Shown in pieces: positions 31,256 through 36,106 of a DNA stretch of 36,106 nucleotides. The translations under genes and the position numbers were made by a program. The notes under the pieces are model-generated. The model did no database searches, was not told where the DNA came from, and saw nothing but the letters and a program-made list of their open reading frames with translations. The stretch comes from an uncultured Prevotellaceae bacterium (GTDB taxonomy: Bacteria; Bacteroidota; Bacteroidia; Bacteroidales; Bacteroidaceae), in assembly GCA_902792685.1 (NCBI GenBank), contig CADBAP010000013.1:1-36106 (forward strand), in the 5' to 3' direction. Numbering within the stretch: position 1 is the stretch's first letter; every line of letters begins with the position of its first letter.

Positions 31256-33076
31256 ATGCAAGCAGTAATTTTGGCAGCGGGAATGGGCCGCCGACTTGGA
31301 GAATACACGAAAGAAAACACCAAGTGTATGGTTGCCGTCAATGGTGTCAGGTTGATTGACCGTTTGCTGAGTCAGTTGGCTGGTCAAAAGTTAAATCGAG
31401 TCATCATCGTAGTAGGCTATAAAGGCAAGGAACTAATGGATTATATCGGTCACCGCTACGACGATGCCTTCTCCATTGAGTTTGCTGAGAATCCCATTTA
31501 CGACAAGACCAACAACATCTATTCGTTGGCTATCGTAAAAGACAAGTTGCAGGAAGACGATACCCTGCTAATTGAAAGCGATTTGATTTTCAGCGACCGT
31601 CTGTTTCCTATGATCGTTGATAACCCCTATCCCAATCTGGCTCTCGTAGCCAAATACGAGAGTTGGATGGATGGTACGATGGTGCGCATCGACCAAGACA
31701 ATCATATCGTGAACTTCGTGCCGAAGGATGCTTTCAGCTATGCTGATGTGGATGCCTACTACAAAACCGTCAACATCTACAAATTCAGCAAGGACTTCCT
31801 GCAAAGCAAATACATCCCGTTCTTGGATGCATACACCAAGGCTGTGGGCAACAACGAATATTATGAGAATGTGTTGCGCATCATCTCGTTGCTCAACGGT
31901 CACGATATGAAAGCGCTACCTATCGGCAATGAGAAATGGTATGAGATAGACGACAAGCAGGATCTCGATATTGCAGAGGCCATCTTTGCTGAAGAAAAGG
32001 ATGTGCTGCGCAAATACTACGGACGCTTTGGCGGCTTCTGGCGCTTTCCTCAGATGTTGGATTTCTGCTACTTGGTAAACCCCTATTTCCCCAACCAACG
32101 ACTTAAAGATGAGCTACGGGCGAACTTCGACACGCTGCTGACCGAATATCCATCAGGAATGAAAGTAAACACGCTCATCGCCAGCAAATGCTTTGGTGTA
32201 AGTGAACCCTATATCGTTCCTGGCAACGGAGCTGCCGAACTGATTAAAGTTTTGATGCAGGAGATGAATGGTAAAGTTGGATTTATCCGTCCCACCTTCG
32301 AAGAGTATCCCAACAGATATGAAACTGAGCAGCATATTACTTTTATTCCTGAAGATAAAAACTATCGATATACGGCTGATGAGCTGATGGATTTCTTCAA
32401 TGACAAAGGTATAAAGACGCTGATGCTGATCAATCCAGACAACCCTTCCGGCAACTTTATTGAAAGAAAAGATGTGCTAAGACTCGCTTCTTGGTGTGAA
32501 AGGAAAGAGGTTCGTCTGGTTGTCGATGAAAGTTTCGTTGATTTCAGCGAGGATTTCGAACACAATTCCCTCTTAGACGATGCCACCTTGGAGGCTTATC
32601 CCAACATGGCTGTCATGAAGAGTATTTCGAAGAGCTATGGCATTCCTGGCATACGTTTGGGCATCTTGGCTTCGGCCGATAAGGAACTGATTCAGCGTAT
32701 CAAGAAAGAGGTTTCAATATGGAATCTGAACTCATTTGCTGAGTTCTTCATGCAGATATACAATAAACACGAGAAAGACTATAAGAAGGCTTGTCGTAAG
32801 TTTGTTACCGAGCGTGCCAGCTTTGAAAAGGCGCTGCAGCAGATTCCGTTCCTGCATGTGATGCCCACACAGGCCAACTACTTCCTTTGTGAGGTACTGC
32901 CGCCCTACTCTGCCAACGAGATTGTGATCTATATGCTGAAACACCACAACATCCTCACCCGCGACTGCAGCAAGAAAACGGGCCTGAATCCCAATAAGCA
33001 ATATATGCGCATTGCCATTCGCAACCATGAGGACAACAACAAACTGGTAAAAGCACTGAAGGATTTTAAGAAATGA
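31256..33076 (+). CDS. Bifunctional LicC-like nucleotidyltransferase / HisC-CobD-like PLP aminotransferase or decarboxylase
   Basis: 606-residue two-domain protein. Residues 1-~235 are a sugar-phosphate/choline-phosphate type nucleotidyltransferase with 'AVILAAGMGRRLGEYT', K23 in 'ENTKCM', 'KTNNIYSL', 'LLIESDLIF' and 'WYEIDDKQDLDIAE', the pattern of CTP:phosphocholine cytidylyltransferases (LicC). Residues ~250-606 are a fold-type I PLP enzyme: 'VPGNGAAELIK', 'NPDNPSGNF' (N396), 'VVDESFVDFSED' (D424), 'SISKSYGIPGIRLGIL' (Schiff-base K459), 'MRIAIRNHEDN'. The last two groups resemble histidinol-phosphate aminotransferase and, more closely by eye, CobD threonine-phosphate decarboxylase. A reasonable reading is that the C-terminal half makes a phospho-amino-alcohol or amine and the N-terminal half activates it with CTP. 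A fusion of similar layout acts on 2-aminoethylphosphonate in some bacteria, but no PepM is here. The next gene overlaps by 4 bases. Confidence 0.85.
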   Translation: MQAVILAAGMGRRLGEYTKENTKCMVAVNGVRLIDRLLSQLAGQKLNRVIIVVGYKGKELMDYIGHRYDDAFSIEFAENPIYDKTNNIYSLAIVKDKLQEDDTLLIESDLIFSDRLFPMIVDNPYPNLALVAKYESWMDGTMVRIDQDNHIVNFVPKDAFSYADVDAYYKTVNIYKFSKDFLQSKYIPFLDAYTKAVGNNEYYENVLRIISLLNGHDMKALPIGNEKWYEIDDKQDLDIAEAIFAEEKDVLRKYYGRFGGFWRFPQMLDFCYLVNPYFPNQRLKDELRANFDTLLTEYPSGMKVNTLIASKCFGVSEPYIVPGNGAAELIKVLMQEMNGKVGFIRPTFEEYPNRYETEQHITFIPEDKNYRYTADELMDFFNDKGIKTLMLINPDNPSGNFIERKDVLRLASWCERKEVRLVVDESFVDFSEDFEHNSLLDDATLEAYPNMAVMKSISKSYGIPGIRLGILASADKELIQRIKKEVSIWNLNSFAEFFMQIYNKHEKDYKKACRKFVTERASFEKALQQIPFLHVMPTQANYFLCEVLPPYSANEIVIYMLKHHNILTRDCSKKTGLNPNKQYMRIAIRNHEDNNKLVKALKDFKK

Positions 33077-34086
33077 GAATTTGCATTTACGGAGGTGGAA
33101 ACCTTGGTCATGTCGTTGCTGGCTTCATTGCTGCAAAAAGCAATCTTGAGGTTGTACTATTAACCCGTCATCCTGAAAAATGGTCTAAGCAACTACTTAT
33201 TGATTGCCCTGACGGACAATTAAGAGGAACACTATATGGCATATATGGTCGTGCTGAACAAGCGGTTTCTCAAGCTGATGTCGTTTTGCTGTGTCTGCCT
33301 GGATTCTCTATTCGCGAAGGGCTTCAACAAATAAAACCATTTTTACCTCATCAAACCGCTGTTGGCAGCGTGGTTTGTAGCACAGGTTTTTTCTTTGCTG
33401 CACAGGAAATCCTATCGCCAACAACTCCCCTTTTTGGTTTTCAACGCGTACCTTTTATATCACGTATCGTGGAATACGGCCATCGCGCCCGCTTGATGGG
33501 ATACAAGAACAGTTTGAAGATGGCTGTAGAGCATAGCGATAATCCAAAAAAGCTATGCCTGCTGTTTGAACAATTACTTGCAACACCTGTTGCTTTACTA
33601 CATTCACACTACGAAGCAAGTCTGACCAACAGTAATCCTTTGCTTCATCCCGCACGCTTATACACCCTTTGGAAAGATTGGCACGAAGGAATTTCCTACG
33701 ACAGAAATCCTCTATTTTACGAAGAATGGACGGACGAAGCCTCACAGACACTTATCGATATGGATCAGGAATTCTTCCAATTGCTTAACACTTTACCAAT
33801 CAGCCCAGGAAGCATTCCACCCATACTCGATTACTACGAAAGCCACGATGCACCATCGCTTACCCATAAGTTGCGTTCTATAGAAGCATTTAAAGGAATA
33901 AGTTCACCCATGAAAGGGATAAACGGAAGATATATTCCAGATTTTCAAAGCCGTTATTTTACAGAAGATTTTCCTTATGGCTTAGCCATTATTCAAAAAC
34001 TGCTTTACGAGAAAAGAATTCCTGCTCCAACCATCAACCGAGTTTGTCAATGGGGTTTAGAAAAAATAAAGTCCTACAACCAATAA
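33073..34086 (+). CDS. Opine (octopine/nopaline) dehydrogenase-like NAD(P)-dependent enzyme
   Basis: 337 residues. The N-terminal Rossmann fold starts 'RICIYGGGNLGHVVAGFIAA', with 'ADVVLLCLPGFSI' and 'VGSVVCSTGF'. The C-terminal domain has the 'SNPLLHPARLYTLW' stretch typical of the NAD/NADP octopine/nopaline dehydrogenase family, where His is part of the catalytic site. Such enzymes reductively join an amine or amino acid to a 2-keto acid. The ATG overlaps the previous stop (ATGA), so it is translated together with the fused nucleotidyltransferase-aminotransferase and probably handles a related amine. Sequence is more A/T-rich than the upstream gene. The last 13 bases overlap, tail to tail, the licD-like gene on the other strand. 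Confidence 0.82.
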   Translation: MRICIYGGGNLGHVVAGFIAAKSNLEVVLLTRHPEKWSKQLLIDCPDGQLRGTLYGIYGRAEQAVSQADVVLLCLPGFSIREGLQQIKPFLPHQTAVGSVVCSTGFFFAAQEILSPTTPLFGFQRVPFISRIVEYGHRARLMGYKNSLKMAVEHSDNPKKLCLLFEQLLATPVALLHSHYEASLTNSNPLLHPARLYTLWKDWHEGISYDRNPLFYEEWTDEASQTLIDMDQEFFQLLNTLPISPGSIPPILDYYESHDAPSLTHKLRSIEAFKGISSPMKGINGRYIPDFQSRYFTEDFPYGLAIIQKLLYEKRIPAPTINRVCQWGLEKIKSYNQ

Positions 34087-34856
34087 GCTTCAAACTTATG
34101 GGTCACTCTTTGATCTTCTGGAGGAAGGGTCATATAGTCTCCGTAGGTATATGACAGATAGTCTTTGTAGCCCACGAAGGTTTTGTAGGTTCTGTCTTCA
34201 AACTTGATATCGACCGTTGAGGCGATCGCTTCTGCAGGGAAACAGCCTTTTATTTTCGGACCCGACTCCGACATATTGCAAACCCAGTTTGTGGGATTCT
34301 TGCTGACGATGAGCTGTTCTATCCAACGGTTCAGTTGTTTGACCGTGACAGGTAGCAAGCGATAGCACCAATACGCCAATGCCGAACGGAAAGGATTGGT
34401 ATGCGAAATCTTGGCACGACGAATCTTATATAATAGGTATTTCCAGCGGAACACCCTTTCGCGCTGTTTCATGTCATCAGGCACATAGTCGCAGGGAAAC
34501 ACATCGACATACACACCAATGGCATAACCTTCCGTCTCGTCTTCCTGCATGTACGTACGTTCATCCACCACCTTGGCAAAAGTATAGTAATAGTGTGGCT
34601 CCTTTTTTGGATTTATCACGCGAAAAACACCGGTTTCATCGGTATATCTCTCTATAAACTGCTCATAGTCCTTACGAGGCATATAGATATCCAAATCATC
34701 ATCCCAAGGGATATATCCTCCGTGTCGGACAGCCCCTATCAAGGAACCACTCGACAGGAAATAAGTAATACCATGTTTTTCACAAAACTGATGGATATTG
34801 TCCAAGATACCCATCTGGATGCCTCTCAACTCTTGTATGTCTGTAATCTGTCGCAT
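34074..34856 (-). CDS. LicD-family phosphotransferase
   Basis: 260 residues. The LicD core is plain: 'FLSSGSLIGAVRHGGYIPWDDDLDIYMPRKDYEQF' region, with metal-binding Asp52-54 and Asp56, and 'YAIGVYVDVFPCDYVPDD' downstream. LicD proteins transfer phosphocholine or similar groups from a CDP-activated donor to cell-surface glycans. The LicC-like domain encoded two genes away on the other strand could make the donor. The gene converges with, and overlaps by 13 bases, the opine dehydrogenase gene. A lipoprotein gene ends 14 bases upstream, so those two are likely co-transcribed. The end 'KFEAYWL' looks complete. Acceptor and donor are not known. Confidence 0.9.
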   Translation of the reverse strand: MRQITDIQELRGIQMGILDNIHQFCEKHGITYFLSSGSLIGAVRHGGYIPWDDDLDIYMPRKDYEQFIERYTDETGVFRVINPKKEPHYYYTFAKVVDERTYMQEDETEGYAIGVYVDVFPCDYVPDDMKQRERVFRWKYLLYKIRRAKISHTNPFRSALAYWCYRLLPVTVKQLNRWIEQLIVSKNPTNWVCNMSESGPKIKGCFPAEAIASTVDIKFEDRTYKTFVGYKDYLSYTYGDYMTLPPEDQRVTHKFEAYWL

Positions 34857-34870
34857 AGGGTTTAAACGGA

Positions 34871-35398
34871 TTATCTTAGGCGAAAGTCCACTTTTCCGCC
34901 TGATTTTTTATTGGTGAAGACACCAGCATAGACGCCGTTGCGCCAAGTTCCCACGAAGTCGCCGATATACTGTCCGTTGGTGGTGTATTCACACATCACC
35001 AGTCTGCCACTCTGCGGATCATAAGAACCTTGTCTGATTCTACGTTCGTTGACGACACCGCTGATGGTAAAAGCCACAGTACCGTTATCCATATCAGCAT
35101 TGTAGTTGAATACGGCATCATCGGCACCACCAATGGTACCCGTCAGGTATAGCGACTCCACACTGATATCATTGCGGTCGGCAGTCGCAACCGGCTCCTT
35201 GCCTTTTGCATCTTGCACCTCTTTCGCCTCCTGCTGCATTTCCTTTTTGGCTTTCTCTTCACCCTTCTTCTCAGCATCAGCCAACATCTGCTGGAACTCT
35301 TTCTGACTGATTTCCTTCTTGTTTTTGTTACAACTGGTCAAGGTTCCTGTCAGCAACACGCCAAGGGCAAGCGCCCATAAAATACTGGTCTTTTTCAT
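34871..35398 (-). CDS. Putative lipoprotein with charged coiled-coil segment (175 aa)
   Basis: The lipoprotein signal ends 'GTLTSCNKNKK', with Cys23 as the lipidation site. Residues ~30-65 are very charged and likely helical or coiled-coil ('EFQQMLADAEKKGEEKAKKE'). The rest is a beta-rich domain, 'LYLTGTIGGADDAVFNYN' to 'YAGVFTNKKSGGKVDFRLR', with regular alternation suggesting a small barrel or sandwich. I know no named family. It precedes the licD-like gene by 14 bases on the same strand, hence probably one operon and perhaps a surface-decoration role. Confidence 0.78.
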   Translation of the reverse strand: MKKTSILWALALGVLLTGTLTSCNKNKKEISQKEFQQMLADAEKKGEEKAKKEMQQEAKEVQDAKGKEPVATADRNDISVESLYLTGTIGGADDAVFNYNADMDNGTVAFTISGVVNERRIRQGSYDPQSGRLVMCEYTTNGQYIGDFVGTWRNGVYAGVFTNKKSGGKVDFRLR

Positions 35399-35460
35399 TG
35401 TCGTTGGTTTTTAGTTATTCTTTCGTGTCCTATTGCATACCCATACAATTAAAAAAACAG

Positions 35461-35532
35461 TGGTCCCATCGGGAATCGAACCCGAATCTAATCTTTAGGA
35501 GAGACTTATTCTATCCATTGAACTATGAGACC
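35461..35532 (-). tRNA. tRNA-Arg (anticodon CCT)
   Basis: On the minus strand the acceptor arms are GGTCTCA/TGGGACC (one G-T pair). The D-arm is GTTC...GAAT, the anticodon stem AGTCT/AGATT with loop CTCCTAA (anticodon CCT), and the T-arm TCGGG-TTCGATT-CCCGA. It is 72 nt with an A discriminator and no encoded CCA. The minus strand continues into CTGTTTTTTTAATTG, a T-rich end. Confidence 0.95.
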
Positions 35533-35574
35533 AATGTCATAAGTTTAACACTTGTCAAAGCTTATTTGAGGGTG

Positions 35575-35606
35575 CAAAGATAGTGCAAGTCGAACGAAAA
35601 ACCAAA
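35575..35606 (-). promoter_or_regulatory. Promoter of tRNA-Arg
   Basis: On the minus strand: TTTG (35606-35603), 20 bases, TATCTTTG (35582-35575), ~43 bases from the mature tRNA 5' end. Confidence 0.75.
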
Positions 35607-35623
35607 TTTATTTGAGTTTTTCT

Positions 35624-35729
35624 GAGGCGCAGCCTATCTTCGAGCTTTGCAAAAGCTCAAAGATACGATTAAATGAGTACAACACAAAATAAAAAGACAA
35701 TTTTTATTTTTAAACCTTCTTTCTGAAGG
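35624..35729. repeat. Cluster of three hairpins upstream of the outer-membrane protein gene
   Basis: First, TATCTT-c-GAGCTTT gca AAAGCTC-a-AAGATA (35635-35664 region). Second, AAAATAAAAA (35686-35695) with TTTTTATTTT (35701-35710), loop GACAA. Third, CCTTC/GAAGG (35715-35729). The left edge GAGGCGCAGCC (35624-35634) is the inverse of the 11-mer bordering the argS palindrome. No TAnnTTTG box for the + strand gene is seen. Confidence 0.55.
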
Positions 35730-35744
35730 TACGTCTAAGAAAAC

Positions 35745-36106
35745 ATGATGAATCGATTCTTATGTTTATGCATACTCCTGATGGGTGTGCTGGGAGCATT
35801 TGCGCAAGGCTCCGTAAAAGGAAAAATTAAAGACAAGAAAACAGATGAACCGCTTGGGTTCGTCAATGTAGCCATTACACAAAACGGTAGCGATAAAATC
35901 GTCAACGGTGCTGTCACCGATGTCGATGGCAACTTCCATATTCATGGACTTGCCAACGGACAGTATGTGCTGACCGTCACCTTCGTCGGCTACAAGACGC
36001 TGACACGTAATTTCACCATCAGCAAAGAGAAGAAGGAACAACACTACAACGTGCTGTTTCTGACCGAAGATTCCCATACGCTCAACGAGGTGACGATTGT
36101 GGGACA
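35745..36106 (+). CDS. Outer-membrane protein with carboxypeptidase-regulatory-like N-terminus (TonB-receptor type), 5' part
   Basis: Only the first ~120 codons are in the window. ATGs at 35745 and 35748 are both possible starts. The signal peptide ends 'GVLGAFAQ'. A carboxypeptidase-D-regulatory-like beta-sandwich follows ('GSVKGKIKDKKTDEPLGFVNV', in part; 'GAVTDVDGNFHIHGLANGQY', 'VGYKTLTRNF'), and the sequence runs into 'LNEVTIVG', where a TonB plug domain normally begins. This layout is that of Bacteroidetes TonB-dependent receptors and outer-membrane beta-barrel family proteins. Whether it is a SusC homologue cannot be judged, as plug and barrel lie outside. The three-hairpin cluster precedes it. 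Confidence 0.85.
   Translation, partial: MMNRFLCLCILLMGVLGAFAQGSVKGKIKDKKTDEPLGFVNVAITQNGSDKIVNGAVTDVDGNFHIHGLANGQYVLTVTFVGYKTLTRNFTISKEKKEQHYNVLFLTEDSHTLNEVTIVG

Overview
The window is chromosomal DNA from a member of the Bacteroidetes, most likely a Prevotella/Segatella-type gut or rumen bacterium. Three things point there. Promoters repeatedly fit TTTG-N19/20-TAnnTTTG. Secreted proteins end in a 'GQ..-KGIYI-GKKVVxK' tail. The gene content includes a BspA-like LRR protein, a Reg_prop/Y_Y_Y/AraC regulator, fused SecDF, KduI/KduD, and a carboxypeptidase-regulatory-domain outer-membrane protein at the right edge. No stretch longer than about 300 bases lacks a gene. No CRISPR array, transposase, prophage or SusC/SusD pair is visible.

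Layout. Bases 1-10,474 hold three large secreted proteins on the + strand: a truncated LRR protein, an AT-rich multi-domain adhesin-like protein, and a GH81 endo-beta-1,3-glucanase. Each is followed at once by a 58-73 residue acidic protein of one recognisable family. Bases 10,500-16,700 carry argS, a convergent lipoprotein, a hot-dog thioesterase, and a membrane-spanning regulator that looks like a hybrid two-component system without kinase and receiver. A PL1-type pectate lyase faces that regulator (16,714-18,930, minus). From 19,216 to 28,914 the minus strand carries secDF, an endonuclease/exonuclease/phosphatase-family membrane protein, a rhomboid protease, a flippase-like protein with a CDP-alcohol phosphatidyltransferase, and kduD-kduI. 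The HU gene lies among them on the + strand. Beyond tRNA-Gln(TTG) come an SF1 helicase, a nucleotidyltransferase-aminotransferase fusion overlapping an opine-dehydrogenase-like gene, a convergent LicD gene with an upstream lipoprotein, tRNA-Arg(CCT), and the start of the outer-membrane protein gene.

How the genes work together. Pectate lyase, KduI and KduD are steps of pectin use: external cleavage, then intracellular conversion of the unsaturated uronate towards 2-keto-3-deoxygluconate. GH81 adds beta-1,3-glucan cleavage. SecDF and the signal peptides belong to export of these proteins.

Two parts look least described. The first is the surface-protein/small-acidic-protein pairing, seen three times in a row. 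The second is the block at 31,256-34,856, where a LicC-like cytidylyltransferase fused to a HisC/CobD-like PLP enzyme, an opine dehydrogenase and a LicD phosphotransferase suggest an unrecognised route for making and attaching a phospho-amino-alcohol or opine-type decoration to a glycan. All functions come from reading motifs by eye; no database search was run.
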